Shown here: positions 36,448-45,628 of the stretch, in pieces
Layout of the letters: the number at the start of each line of letters is the position of its first letter
Numbering within the stretch: the stretch's first letter is position 1
NCBI RefSeq assembly: GCF_004331675.1
Contig: NZ_SJSN01000019.1
Span: forward strand, 301 to 64,300
Direction: 5' to 3'
DNA: 64,000 nt
DNA from: Pedobacter frigidisoli
Lineage (GTDB): Bacteria > Bacteroidota > Bacteroidia > Sphingobacteriales > Sphingobacteriaceae
Notes under the pieces: generated by a model
What the model saw: only the letters and a program-made list of their open reading frames with translations
Told to the model about the DNA's origin: nothing
Database searches by the model: none
Translations under genes and position numbers: made by a program

Positions 36448-36930
36448 TTAAGAGATCTGTTCGATGTAACTGATCAGGTATTGCTCTAAGTCTTGTTTGT
36501 TCGAGGCGTATGGAACTGGTGTAAAGCTTTTTGCCCGTTCCACCAATTCATTGAAGTTATCGTGCTCGTTCCAGGGAATGAGGTAATTGTGCTTAGCAAA
36601 TTCTTCCAGGATATCGAGTTGATGATCATCAACATGCTCATGGTATTTATATAAACGTGGTATAGCGATTACCTTTTTCTTCATTTTAAAGGCTTTCAAT
36701 ATCGAGCCCACACCTGCATGAGTAACAATAATTTCCGCATCTTGATAGAGGTTATTTAATTCATCTGAATCTATAAATGTTCTGATGTTGAGTACATCAG
36801 ATTTGAATGCCGTATGGCCAGCCTGTACAATTACCGCCTGATCATATTGATAGTCTATCGCAGCCTTTTCAATTGCAAACAAAGGCCTTGAAAAGTTAAT
36901 TTTGAATGTTCCGAGTAAGACTAAAATCAT
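36448..36930 (-). CDS. Alg13/PssE-like glycosyltransferase subunit (catalytic half)
   Basis: This 160-residue protein corresponds to the C-terminal, nucleotide-sugar-binding half of a GT28/MurG-type enzyme. It starts MILVLLGTFKINFSRPL, then VIVQAGHTAF, and contains the donor-site EIIVTHAGVGSILKAFKMKKKVIAIPR and HVDDHQLDILEEF. In bacteria such halves (PssE, Cps14G) work with a membrane-anchored partner, encoded here immediately upstream on the same strand with a TAATG overlap. It probably adds a sugar to a lipid-linked intermediate. Confidence 0.9.
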   Translation of the reverse strand: MILVLLGTFKINFSRPLFAIEKAAIDYQYDQAVIVQAGHTAFKSDVLNIRTFIDSDELNNLYQDAEIIVTHAGVGSILKAFKMKKKVIAIPRLYKYHEHVDDHQLDILEEFAKHNYLIPWNEHDNFNELVERAKSFTPVPYASNKQDLEQYLISYIEQIS

Positions 36931-37406
36931 TAGAATAAACTCCCCCTGTAGATCGATTTGTTATATAAACGCTGTGCAGATTCCCATTGCACTAAAAATA
37001 AGTTGGCAAATGGGTATATAAATGTAGCCGACTTCGCTTTTGAATTCACCCTTGCATAAGATAGAATGTATACCACCTTTATCCTTAGCATGTAAGCCAG
37101 CACGCACATTGGAAAAGCTGTGTGACTCCCAGTTGTGATGATAATGGTTGGCCTAAACTTCCATAAAATAGGAATGGAAAGATAGAAATTAAGCAGTATA
37201 TTAATATAGTATGAAAACCCCCGGCCTTCCATATCTGGCTTGAGGTATTTCATGTTGTATTTATGCCCTAAAGACCTAGTGGTTTCCACGTCTTCTGTTA
37301 CAATAAGGTGCTCATACTTTTCCCTAAGTTCTTTCATTTCTAGAACTTCAGCCAAATGCCCACCGGCAGAACTGATAAATAGGATGCGTTTGTTTGTCTT
37401 CTTCAT
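36930..37406 (-). CDS. Alg14/PssD-like glycosyltransferase subunit (membrane anchor half)
   Basis: About 158 residues from the ATG at 37404-37406; an upstream ATG at 37433 adds nine residues. It shows ILFISSAGGHLAEVLEMKEL, the acceptor-binding glycine-rich opening of Alg14/PssD, a central hydrophobic segment (YINILLNFYLSIPILW) and TIIITTGSHTAFPMCVLAYML. It recruits the catalytic partner to the inner membrane. The two-gene operon is isolated on the minus strand between loci, unlike the usual position inside an EPS operon. Confidence 0.88.
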   Translation of the reverse strand: MKKTNKRILFISSAGGHLAEVLEMKELREKYEHLIVTEDVETTRSLGHKYNMKYLKPDMEGRGFSYYINILLNFYLSIPILWKFRPTIIITTGSHTAFPMCVLAYMLRIKVVYILSYARVNSKAKSATFIYPFANLFLVQWESAQRLYNKSIYRGSLF

Positions 37407-37629
37407 TTTTTGAACGTTAAAAATGATTTGCAATAGCTAATGGTTGTAAGCGATTACAATAACGAATATCTGAATAAAGTTGAGCTAGGGCAATAGCCCT
37501 TTTACACTACAAACCTGTATAATTGTGTATAAATCGAGGTTTGCAGCGCCTGAATTAAGATCAGTAAATAGAAAAATGATGGAAAAGGTTATTGTTATGG
37601 ATTGCGTTTAGGGTGATCTTTTGATGTGC

Positions 37630-38424
37630 TTAGTCTTTAAGGTTTCCGAGTGGAATGGTTAAGGTTACTCGGGTGCCATTATGATTTTCAATCAGTAGAT
37701 CGCCATTAATTCGTTTGGCCCTCATTCGTAAATTGTCTAAGCCCATCCCTGTCTTTTTTATTAATTTTTCATCGAAACCTATTCCGTTGTCGGAAAAAGA
37801 AATGGTCATACAGTCATTTTCAAAAGAAACCAACAGGGTAACTTCTGTAGCTTTTGCGTGTTTTAGGGCGTTATGTGCAATTTCCTTTAATAATAAATAG
37901 CATTCTTTCTTGAAATCGCTACTTATTTCATGTTTTTGGATAAAAATTGGAATATTAGAGGTTAATTTTATGTTAGAATGTTGTAAAAGTTGTGTTAATT
38001 GTTCCTCAATATGGTAAATTAATTGCTCTAAACTATTTTTTTCTGAGTTTGTGGTCCAAATAATATCATTTATTTTCTCTGAAATTGCTTTAATCATGAG
38101 ATTTAATTGTGATAATTCTGAAATATCCTGCCTTTTTTCTGTAATTAATTCTGCAAAAAGTTTGATAGCAGTAAGGCCCGATCCTACTTCATCATGTATT
38201 TCTGAACTAATGCGTTGTCTTTCTAGTTCTACAAGTTGTGCGTTCGCATTCAATTGGACGATTTGTTTGCTGGCAATGATCAGTCTTTTATATAAAAAAG
38301 CAATCAAAATTAAACTTAAGAGCAATAAACCAATACTAATTTTTGCAAGCATAAAGTTAGATTGATCATCGAGTTTGATGGCGCTAATGTGAAAAGTAGA
38401 TGGGAGAGACGTTAAGTTTTTCAT
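37630..38424 (-). CDS. Sensor histidine kinase, NarL/DesK type, copy 1
   Basis: A 264-residue kinase with one membrane helix near residues 28-46, a HisKA_3 dimerisation domain with phospho-accepting His77 (RISSEIHDEVGSGLTAIK) and a HATPase domain (LLKEIAHNALKHAKA for the N box, FSDNGIGFDE and GMGLDNLRMRA for G boxes). It has almost no periplasmic sensor domain, so the input is probably in or near the membrane. It lies divergent to the response-regulator gene at 38795-39442, its likely partner. A close paralog is at 54381-55187. Confidence 0.93.
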   Translation of the reverse strand: MKNLTSLPSTFHISAIKLDDQSNFMLAKISIGLLLLSLILIAFLYKRLIIASKQIVQLNANAQLVELERQRISSEIHDEVGSGLTAIKLFAELITEKRQDISELSQLNLMIKAISEKINDIIWTTNSEKNSLEQLIYHIEEQLTQLLQHSNIKLTSNIPIFIQKHEISSDFKKECYLLLKEIAHNALKHAKATEVTLLVSFENDCMTISFSDNGIGFDEKLIKKTGMGLDNLRMRAKRINGDLLIENHNGTRVTLTIPLGNLKD

Positions 38425-38794
38425 AGGGATGGCAATTTTGTTTGTATCCTATTTAATACCGATGTATTAAAATGTATTGTAATGTTATACTACTCATTTT
38501 TAATTTATTTATGTAGTATTTGATCGCTTCATATTGCCCTCCAATATACACTAACTATGTGATTTAAAAGGTCATGCAAAAATTTTTTATCTGATAAATT
38601 TCAATATATATTTGCAGCAGATCAAATAATCGTCCCAGAATTATTTATTCAATTGTTTTAGTTTTTGCAGGATTCCAGAATTGCAAACCGATTTAAAGAT
38701 ATAAAATTGGTTGACATTTCGGAATAATTTTTCTCCTCTTCGGAAGAGACTTTGATACTTGTAATTATAAATTAACATCCCAAACCAATTGATT
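38425..38794. promoter_or_regulatory. Divergent regulatory region of kinase/regulator pair 1
   Basis: 370 AT-rich bases between divergent kinase and regulator genes. A full -7 match TATATTTG lies at 38607-38614 on the plus strand, about 180 bases before the regulator ATG. No clear operator dyad was recognised. The TTG at 38789 opening the longest regulator frame lies in its leader. Confidence 0.4.
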
Positions 38795-39442
38795 ATGATC
38801 TCCGTTTCTATTGTTGAGGACCATCCTCACTACCGCCAGTCTCTGGCGAAGGCTATTAATGATAATAGCATCTTTACACTGCTCGGTGTATATGCATCAG
38901 CAGAAGAGGCACTGGCCTATTTACCTACCAGCTCTCCAGACATTTTAATCGTCGACATCAAGTTAAAAACCAAATCTGGAATAGAGCTTGTGAGGCAGAT
39001 TAAGAACACGCTTTTATTCACGCAGTTTTTAATGTGCAGCAGCTACCAGAACGATGAGTATGTTTTCGATGCACTTAAGGCGGGTGCTGCAGGCTATATT
39101 CTAAAAGGCGCTTCATTCTCAGAAATTCATAACGCTATTATCGATCTGCACAATGGTGGCTCACCCATGAGTCCGTTTATTGCCCGTAAGGTTATTGGCG
39201 CATTGTATCAAGATAAGAAAAGTGTAAACAGCATGGGATTAAGTGAGCGTGAAATTGAGGTACTCTCGCTTTTGGGTAGGGGTCATCTGTACAAGGAAAT
39301 TTCACACATGCTAGAAATTAGCCCGAATACGGTTAAGAACCATTGCAAGAACATTTATAAACGTTTACATGTGCAGAATAAGGTGGAGGCGCTGAACAAG
39401 TTCGGGGGCTATCAATTCAAGGGACAAAGCCTTGTTAATTAA
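38795..39442 (+). CDS. NarL-family response regulator, copy 1
   Basis: A 215-residue two-domain regulator. The receiver has VEDHP with acidic Glu8/Asp9 and phospho-acceptor Asp54 in DILIVDIKL, plus the conserved lysine in GYILKGAS. The LuxR-type helix-turn-helix reads LSEREIEVLSLLGRG..YKEISHMLEISPNTVKNHCKNIYKRL. The ATG at 38795 matches the paralog start (MISVSIVEDH against MISISIVEDH at 55533). It probably acts with the divergent kinase and is well placed to control locus II, which begins 134 bases downstream. Confidence 0.94.
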   Translation: MISVSIVEDHPHYRQSLAKAINDNSIFTLLGVYASAEEALAYLPTSSPDILIVDIKLKTKSGIELVRQIKNTLLFTQFLMCSSYQNDEYVFDALKAGAAGYILKGASFSEIHNAIIDLHNGGSPMSPFIARKVIGALYQDKKSVNSMGLSEREIEVLSLLGRGHLYKEISHMLEISPNTVKNHCKNIYKRLHVQNKVEALNKFGGYQFKGQSLVN

Positions 39443-39457
39443 TCTGTAAGGGGGCCG

Positions 39458-39473
39458 TAGTCCTAAGGGGCTA
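39458..39473 (+). promoter_or_regulatory. TAGYCC-N4-GGGCTA hairpin, copy 1
   Basis: TAGTCC-TAAG-GGGCTA followed by TTG, a six-pair stem with one G-U and a 4-nt loop. It lies between the regulator stop and the second initiating transferase. The same element recurs at 41039, 47751 and 59267. No T-run follows, so it is not an ordinary terminator. Confidence 0.5.
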
Positions 39474-39576
39474 TTGATTATGATCCCTTAAGTCAGCAAT
39501 TTAGCCCTGTCGCTTTTAGGATTAAAGCGGTAAATGTCAATTATCTAATTTATGTTTTTTAAGTTATCTCAAGCTT

Positions 39577-40986
39577 ATGAAAAGTCGCCACGTTCTAATT
39601 CTCATCTCGTTCCTGATCATCTTTGATGCATTGGCCATTAACATCGCATTTGGAGTTATTTTTTTAGCTGATATTGTAAATGGAAGTGGCATAGGTGTAC
39701 ACGCCGCCTTGATGATTTTAGTAAATGCCACCTGGTTTGCCTCTGCATTGGTAAATAAAACCTATGCCTACCGCAATGTTCAGTTTACGGAATTGCTCTA
39801 CAGGAAAAGTGCCTTTACCTTTATCGGCCAGATTTTAATGTTAGGCGCCATCTTTAGCCTTTTCTCACAAAAAATTGCCTTTAATGAATCATTCTTTTAT
39901 TTACTCATCACCGAGTTCGTTGCGGTAACCATAGTAAGGTATGTTACTTATCTTTCTGAACGCTTTTACATCAAAATGGATGGCTATAAGAAGAACGTTG
40001 CTTTTATTGGTGGTGATGATATTGGCTTAAAACTGGAGCAGTTCTTTTTAAACAACAGGCTTTCGGTAAAATTTGCAGGTTCTTTTCAGGAACTGCCAAC
40101 GCCATCAACCTCTATTGGTACCACACAGGTAGATGAGTTAAGAAAAGACATCAGCTATGCAATAGAGAACCATTTGGATGAAGTATATACTACTCAGTTT
40201 CCTGGTCATAGCAAGGCAATGGATCAATTGCTCGAACTTGCAGAACGCAATTGCGTAAGGGTAAAATTTGTAGCCTCGCCAGCAAGCTACTTACAGGATA
40301 GTGATAATTTCGCCAGTGCAAACTACTTGCTAAGCAATTTTTACGATGGCATCCCAATATTAACCAACAGACCAGAACCCCTTAATTTATTGAGCAATAG
40401 GGTGGTAAAAAGAGCATTCGACATTGCCTTTAGCCTTTTTGTGATTGTATTTATTCTTTCTTGGTTTGTACCCTTAATGACGATCCTCATCCGTTTAGAA
40501 TCTAGGGGATCAGCCATTTTTCGTCAACTGAGATCTGGTCGCGATAACAAGCCCTTTTACTGTTATAAGTTTAGAAGTATGAGGATAAACGACCAAAGCC
40601 ATCACAAGCAGGCCTCGAAAGGTGATCCTCGGATTACCAGAATTGGCGCCTTTATAAGAAAAACCAGTATTGATGAATTGCCTCAGTTTTTTAATGTATT
40701 GAAAGGCAACATGAGTATAGTTGGCCCAAGGCCTCACATGCTGAAACATACAGAGGAGTACAGTAAAATCATCAATAAATACATGGTGCGTCATTTCCTA
40801 AAACCTGGAATTACCGGTTGGGCTCAGGTGAATGGCTTTAGGGGTGAAACTAAAGAACCGGCACAAATGCTTGGAAGGGTTAACCACGACATTTGGTACA
40901 TGGAAAACTGGTCGCTTTTTACAGATATTAAGATCATCTACAAAACAGTTAGAAACGCACTAAAAGGTGAAGACAACGCCTTTTAA
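39577..40986 (+). CDS. Initiating polyprenyl-phosphate phosphoglycosyl transferase (WcaJ-like), copy 2
   Basis: A 469-residue paralog of the protein at 31093-32484. N-terminal helices, Rossmann-like linker (NVAFIGGDDIGLKLEQF), a membrane helix (IAFSLFVIVFILSWFVPLMTIL) and the catalytic domain with YKFRSMR, TSIDELPQFFNV (Asp-Glu dyad), VGPRPHM and KPGITGWAQVNGFRGET. The catalytic halves are far more alike than the N-terminal halves. It opens locus II and would charge undecaprenyl phosphate with the first sugar. Confidence 0.93.
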   Translation: MKSRHVLILISFLIIFDALAINIAFGVIFLADIVNGSGIGVHAALMILVNATWFASALVNKTYAYRNVQFTELLYRKSAFTFIGQILMLGAIFSLFSQKIAFNESFFYLLITEFVAVTIVRYVTYLSERFYIKMDGYKKNVAFIGGDDIGLKLEQFFLNNRLSVKFAGSFQELPTPSTSIGTTQVDELRKDISYAIENHLDEVYTTQFPGHSKAMDQLLELAERNCVRVKFVASPASYLQDSDNFASANYLLSNFYDGIPILTNRPEPLNLLSNRVVKRAFDIAFSLFVIVFILSWFVPLMTILIRLESRGSAIFRQLRSGRDNKPFYCYKFRSMRINDQSHHKQASKGDPRITRIGAFIRKTSIDELPQFFNVLKGNMSIVGPRPHMLKHTEEYSKIINKYMVRHFLKPGITGWAQVNGFRGETKEPAQMLGRVNHDIWYMENWSLFTDIKIIYKTVRNALKGEDNAF

Positions 40987-41038
40987 TACCTATTATAATA
41001 TCCTAACCATCAACTTATTAACAATTTATTTAAATGCG

Positions 41039-41054
41039 TAGCCCCATTGGGCTA
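41039..41054 (+). promoter_or_regulatory. TAGCCC-N4-GGGCTA hairpin, copy 2
   Basis: TAGCCC-CATT-GGGCTA followed by TTGG: a perfect six-pair stem with a 4-nt loop, between the initiating transferase and the Wza-like gene and upstream of the promoter at 41083-41112. Confidence 0.55.
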
Positions 41055-41082
41055 TTGGTGAAGCTTGCCATTAAAATGATCT

Positions 41083-41112
41083 TTGAGCAATCAAAAGCGT
41101 CGAACATATTTG
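41083..41112 (+). promoter_or_regulatory. Bacteroidota promoter for locus II export genes
   Basis: TTG (41083-41085), 19 bases, then CATATTTG (41105-41112), seven of eight matches to TAnnTTTG at ideal spacing. The TTG that opens the longest frame is therefore probably the -33 element, supporting the lipoprotein ATG at 41125. Confidence 0.55.
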
Positions 41113-41124
41113 TCCCAAATTTAT

Positions 41125-41904
41125 ATGAAGAAAACTTTACAAACCCTACTATCCGTTTACGCCGTTACGTTAATTTTCTCTTGTGGTTCTTATAAAAAGA
41201 TACCTTATTTTCAAGATTTAAATCCAACAACGCCCTTAAACGAACAAATTAGCAACTACGTTCCATTACTGGTTCAGCCAGGTGATAACCTTGGAATTAA
41301 CGTAAGTAGCAGAAACCCAGAATCGAGTTCGGTATTCAATTACAACCTGAACCGGGCGAATGGAAACAATTTTGATAACTCTGCGGAGAATCCGGTTACG
41401 GGTTATTTGGTTGATGAAAAAGGCGATATCCATCTTCCACTTTTGGGCAACCAGAAAGCCGCAGGCCTAACTACCTCTCAGCTAAGGGAGCAGATCAGCA
41501 AAAAACTGGAAACCTTTTATAAGGATCCTGTAGTAAATATCAGAATCCTAAATTTCAAGGTAGCCATATTTGGTGATGTACAGCGCCCTGGTGTGTACGC
41601 GGTTCAAAATGAGCGGGCAACCATTACCCAGGCCTTAACCTTGGCGGGCGATTTAAATATCACTGCGGTAAGGAACATCACCTTGATTAGGGAAGAAAAC
41701 GGTAAAAGAAGTTTTATTCCCATCGATTTGAAATCAAAGAAGATTTTCGAATCGCCATATTATTATTTAAAGAATAATGATGAGATATACGTACAGCCCG
41801 ACAGAACAAAATACGCAACTGTTGATCGGGGTTACAGAACTGCAACCCTGGTGCTTTCAGGATTATCTATCATCGCAATTGTGCTGTCCAATTTATACCG
41901 ATAA
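41125..41904 (+). CDS. Wza-like polysaccharide export lipoprotein, copy 2
   Basis: About 259 residues from the ATG at 41125, which gives a lipoprotein signal MKKTLQTLLSVYAVTLIFSC. The Poly_export domain (LVQPGDNLGINVSSRNPE, VDEKGDIHLPLLGNQKAAGLT) and SLBB-type part (FKVAIFGDVQRPGVYAV, ITQALTLAGDLNI) follow, and the C-terminus is a hydrophobic helix. It is the same family as the protein at 8049-8855 with clear sequence kinship. It is coupled to its own Wzc-like partner seven bases downstream. Confidence 0.92.
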   Translation: MKKTLQTLLSVYAVTLIFSCGSYKKIPYFQDLNPTTPLNEQISNYVPLLVQPGDNLGINVSSRNPESSSVFNYNLNRANGNNFDNSAENPVTGYLVDEKGDIHLPLLGNQKAAGLTTSQLREQISKKLETFYKDPVVNIRILNFKVAIFGDVQRPGVYAVQNERATITQALTLAGDLNITAVRNITLIREENGKRSFIPIDLKSKKIFESPYYYLKNNDEIYVQPDRTKYATVDRGYRTATLVLSGLSIIAIVLSNLYR

Positions 41905-41910
41905 AAAACT

Positions 41911-44277
41911 ATGATCGCTCAATCTATCCATTATAAAGAAAGCAGACCTCGAGCAAAAGTGCTTGAGTTTGTTAACCTGAAAGATTTATTCTCGAAATAT
42001 CTTTTTCATTGGCCACTTTTTTTCATTGTTTTATCTATGGCGCTTCTGGCCGCAATCTTTTATACCAAAGTAAGCAAGCCGACTTACGAGATAAAGGCTA
42101 CCTTATTAATCAAGGATCAAAAAAAGGCACCTGATCAGCAATCAGCACTACACGAGATCGACATGTACAACTCTTCAAAGATTGTAGAGAATGAGATTGA
42201 GATCTTGAGTTCGAAAAAGTTGAGTCAAGAGGTGGTAAACGATCTTCGCCTGTGGATCGGTTATGAAAAAGTAAATGGTTTTATGTCGAGCACTGATCTT
42301 TATAAGGCTAGTCCGGTTAATTTCAACTTGTTAGGTGCATCGGGTAACTATGCGCCAGAAGGTTTGGATATTGTAATCAAGAACGATAAAACCTTTCTTT
42401 TAAAAATGCCTAGTGGTGAGCTGAAAGAGATGGGTTTTTCCAAAAACTACACCACCGAACTTGGTGAATGGCGATTGGATGCTACGAACAATCTTAACCA
42501 GTATATTAACAGTACGATTAAGATTAAGGTGATGGATCCCGATCAGGTGGCAATACAATACCAAAAAGGCATTAATGTTATTTTGCCAAATAAGCTGGCC
42601 GCCGCTATCGATCTTTCGCTAAATGATACAAATGCCGAACGTGGAAAGGATGTATTGAATCGTTTAATTTACCACTATAACCTTGCTGAGGCTGTAGAGA
42701 AAAATAGGGAAACGAAATCTACGCTCGATTTCTTAGATAGGCGTTTGGCTTCGCTTACTGGTGATTTAACCAATGCAGAGAAAGGAATTGAGGATTTTAA
42801 GAGTACACGCGGTTTAACTGATTTAAGTTCTGATTCGAAGATTAGCCTAGAGAATATGCAGGCTAATGACCTAAAACTGATGGAAGTAAACATTCAGTTA
42901 AACGTTATTGAGGGCGTAGAAAGGTATGTAAATTCGCCTCAAAACCAGGGTAAGGCGCCTGCAACATCTGGCATAACCGATGCTGCGTTGAGCAGTTCTA
43001 TTGAAAAGCTTTCGGTTTTACAACTACAAAGAGAGAAACTACTGGCCACAACGCCTGAAACCAATCCAGATTTTGAGGCCATTAACAGACAGATCTCCAG
43101 CACAAAAATGGCCATAAAGGAAATTGTGGAGAATATTAAATCTGCCTTATTGATTACCCGCTCGAAACTACAAACCTTCAATTCACGTTTCGAATCATCG
43201 ATCAAAAATGTTCCTGTAGATGAACGCCAATTCATTAGCATTAAAAGGCAACAGGCCATAAAGGAAAGTTCGTATAACTATCTGCTTCAAAAGAAAGAGG
43301 AAGTTTCCTTGAAATATGCGGCTACCTTAACTGATGATCGCATTGTTGATCAGGCTTATGCCAATCAGGCAAAATTTCCTCAAAAACCAATTGCATTTGC
43401 CTTGGCCTTATTTATCGGCCTTGCTTTGCCTACCGGATTAATTTACGGGCGTGATGTTTTAAAGAATAAGATTACCACTATAAAGCAAATTAAAGATGAG
43501 GTTAATGTACCTGTGATTGGTGAGATCCCTTATTACAGATCGAAAAATGCCATTGCCATAAACGATTTTGATATCAACTCTACCACGGAACAGTTTCGGG
43601 CATTGAGAACCAAATTACATTATTTGTTTGCAGAACAGAAAAAAGGCAGAGTAACAATGGTAACCTCGAGTATTGGGGGCGAAGGAAAAAGTTTCATCAG
43701 TGCTAACTTGGCCTTATCACTTGCGCATATTGGCAAGAAAACCGTTGTGCTGGAGCTTGATTTACGTAAGCCAAAAATTGCGGATATATTTTCCATCGAT
43801 AAGCAAAGCATAGGTATTACCGATTTTTTAACGGGCAATGTACCACTAAAGAATATTATCAAAACCTCTGGAACCAACACCAATCTGGATGTGATTACCT
43901 GTGGTACCGAAGTTAAAAGCCCCGCAGAAATGCTGGAGAAAGAGGAACTGAAAGACCTTATCGATCAATTGAAGTTAATGTATGATGATATTATCATCGA
44001 TACGGCGCCAGCACATTTGGTGCCCGATGCGATGATATTAGGCCGTGTAACCGACATTACTTTGTATGTGATTAGACAGGGTTTCACCGGAAAATCTGAA
44101 TTAAGTTTTATCAGCACCCTCGCCGAAGAAAAGCAATTACCAGAATTACACATTCTCTTTAACGGTATTAACAAGGCTAAGTATGGCTATGGTTACGATT
44201 ATAGCAACAACTATTACAACACGGAAAAAGGAGCTGGTGTATTGTCGATTTTTCAGGATTTTAAAAGCAGGTTTTAA
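41911..44277 (+). CDS. Wzc-like polysaccharide co-polymerase / BY-kinase, copy 2
   Basis: A 788-residue protein with a Wzz domain (first helix near residues 37-55, coiled-coil periplasmic part, second helix near 500-515) and an intact tyrosine kinase. Walker A is SIGGEGKS with Lys593, Walker A' is VVLELDLRKPK, Walker B is DIIIDTAPAH. A shorter tyrosine cluster (KYGYGYDYSNNYYN) lies near the C-terminus. Lys593 falls at the same number as in copy 1, supporting duplication of the whole wza-wzc unit. No phosphatase gene lies beside it. Confidence 0.94.
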   Translation: MIAQSIHYKESRPRAKVLEFVNLKDLFSKYLFHWPLFFIVLSMALLAAIFYTKVSKPTYEIKATLLIKDQKKAPDQQSALHEIDMYNSSKIVENEIEILSSKKLSQEVVNDLRLWIGYEKVNGFMSSTDLYKASPVNFNLLGASGNYAPEGLDIVIKNDKTFLLKMPSGELKEMGFSKNYTTELGEWRLDATNNLNQYINSTIKIKVMDPDQVAIQYQKGINVILPNKLAAAIDLSLNDTNAERGKDVLNRLIYHYNLAEAVEKNRETKSTLDFLDRRLASLTGDLTNAEKGIEDFKSTRGLTDLSSDSKISLENMQANDLKLMEVNIQLNVIEGVERYVNSPQNQGKAPATSGITDAALSSSIEKLSVLQLQREKLLATTPETNPDFEAINRQISSTKMAIKEIVENIKSALLITRSKLQTFNSRFESSIKNVPVDERQFISIKRQQAIKESSYNYLLQKKEEVSLKYAATLTDDRIVDQAYANQAKFPQKPIAFALALFIGLALPTGLIYGRDVLKNKITTIKQIKDEVNVPVIGEIPYYRSKNAIAINDFDINSTTEQFRALRTKLHYLFAEQKKGRVTMVTSSIGGEGKSFISANLALSLAHIGKKTVVLELDLRKPKIADIFSIDKQSIGITDFLTGNVPLKNIIKTSGTNTNLDVITCGTEVKSPAEMLEKEELKDLIDQLKLMYDDIIIDTAPAHLVPDAMILGRVTDITLYVIRQGFTGKSELSFISTLAEEKQLPELHILFNGINKAKYGYGYDYSNNYYNTEKGAGVLSIFQDFKSRF

Positions 44278-44283
44278 TGCGAA

Positions 44284-44318
44284 GTCGTTTTAATCACTGG
44301 CTTTTTAATACAAACGAC
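44284..44318 (+). other. Inverted repeat between wzc-like and wzy-like genes
   Basis: Perfect 7-bp arms GTCGTTT (44284-44290) and AAACGAC (44312-44318) flank a 21-base loop containing a T-run. It could act as a processing or partial-termination site in the locus II transcript. Confidence 0.35.
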
Positions 44319-44332
44319 CCGCAAATTTAAAC

Positions 44333-45628
44333 ATGAAGATTGAACACATACTTTCCTTAATTACCTTATTTTCTTTTTTTGCGTACCTCGTTAAGCGTGG
44401 AGCAACAAGGAAAGATTACCTGCTTTTTGTATTGTATGTTATCCCTTTCATGGATTTGCCGGTAACGCCAGTAGAATATGGGAGGCTAAGGATTTTTGAT
44501 ATCATCACCTACATCAGTCTCTTCATTATGTTTAGGGATGTGGTATTGGTAAAGATAAAAAATGCCTACAATGTGTATTACGTTCTTTTCTGTTGCTTAA
44601 TTGCAGCAGTTTTCTTTAGTGCCTTAAATGCCCTTTTCATTCGGCAGTCGCTAATGGCCATCATTTCTATTTTGCCCATTTTTATTTATGCAAAATCTTT
44701 GATAACAGAATGTACGGCAGATGATGGTTTTCAAAAAGAGGTTATTAAAAGCTTAAAGGTTGGCGCACTAATTTCTATTGGCTTCTTGGTTGTGCAGCTT
44801 GTTATTGGCTTAAAGTTTAATTTCTATCCAGCACTGAATATCAATACTACCTTGTATGGTGCAAATCGATATCCAAGCTTTTTCCACGATCCACAGAAAT
44901 ATGGGCAGTATTTAATGATGCTGAGCTTTCTTTTTCTGGTGAACTATAAAAACGATAAGCGACCTGAATTGGTTAATTATCTGTTTTTTGCCCTTATCCT
45001 TTTTGGGATACTTCAAACTGGCGGACGAACTGCGTTAATTGGCTTATGTGCCGGAATGGTAATCTTATTCTTTGTATTGGGCACGAAGTATCGAGTAATT
45101 TTTTTATCCCTTTCCTTAGCTGGCGTTTTGGTTATCGCTTTTTTCTCTGATTCGCTTTTGGTGTTTAACCGGGCAAAAAATATTGATGACGATTACCTTT
45201 TTAGGGCAGCGCTTTGGGAAGAGGCCTACAAATACTGGGCAGATAAACCTATGTTGGGCATCGGCTTGGGGAACTATGAAAAATATGCCGTTTCCTTTTC
45301 CAATAACTATTACAAGGATCCAGATAACGAGATTATATTCTTTGATCAGCCAGAAAGCGGCCCATTAATGATCTTATCAGAAATGGGTGTTTTGGGCGCA
45401 ACCATTATTGCCTTGTTTTTTCTTATTCCTGTGTTCAGTGGAATAAGGAATTACATTTTCAACAATCGTAACGTGATCATATTCTTATTTATCGCCGGAA
45501 TTTTGGGTTGGCTTTTAACATTTGTGCCCATTTATTCTTTAGGCGATCGAAGGATCATGATCGTAGTCGTCTCTTTGTTAAGTATGCTCATCGTAGAAAG
45601 CAATAGAAAGGAAGAATATGAAGTTTAA
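44333..45628 (+). CDS. O-antigen ligase/polymerase-family membrane protein (Wzy candidate)
   Basis: A 431-residue protein with about eleven hydrophobic helices. The periplasmic loop carries YPSFFHDPQKYGQYLMM and a second segment RAALWEEAYKYWADKPMLGIGLGNYEKYA, which is the Wzy_C/WaaL signature, and GGRTALIGLCAG is the usual helix opening before it. In this setting it most likely polymerises repeat units for locus II rather than ligating to lipid A. Its end overlaps the flippase gene by 11 bases. Confidence 0.88.
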   Translation: MKIEHILSLITLFSFFAYLVKRGATRKDYLLFVLYVIPFMDLPVTPVEYGRLRIFDIITYISLFIMFRDVVLVKIKNAYNVYYVLFCCLIAAVFFSALNALFIRQSLMAIISILPIFIYAKSLITECTADDGFQKEVIKSLKVGALISIGFLVVQLVIGLKFNFYPALNINTTLYGANRYPSFFHDPQKYGQYLMMLSFLFLVNYKNDKRPELVNYLFFALILFGILQTGGRTALIGLCAGMVILFFVLGTKYRVIFLSLSLAGVLVIAFFSDSLLVFNRAKNIDDDYLFRAALWEEAYKYWADKPMLGIGLGNYEKYAVSFSNNYYKDPDNEIIFFDQPESGPLMILSEMGVLGATIIALFFLIPVFSGIRNYIFNNRNVIIFLFIAGILGWLLTFVPIYSLGDRRIMIVVVSLLSMLIVESNRKEEYEV

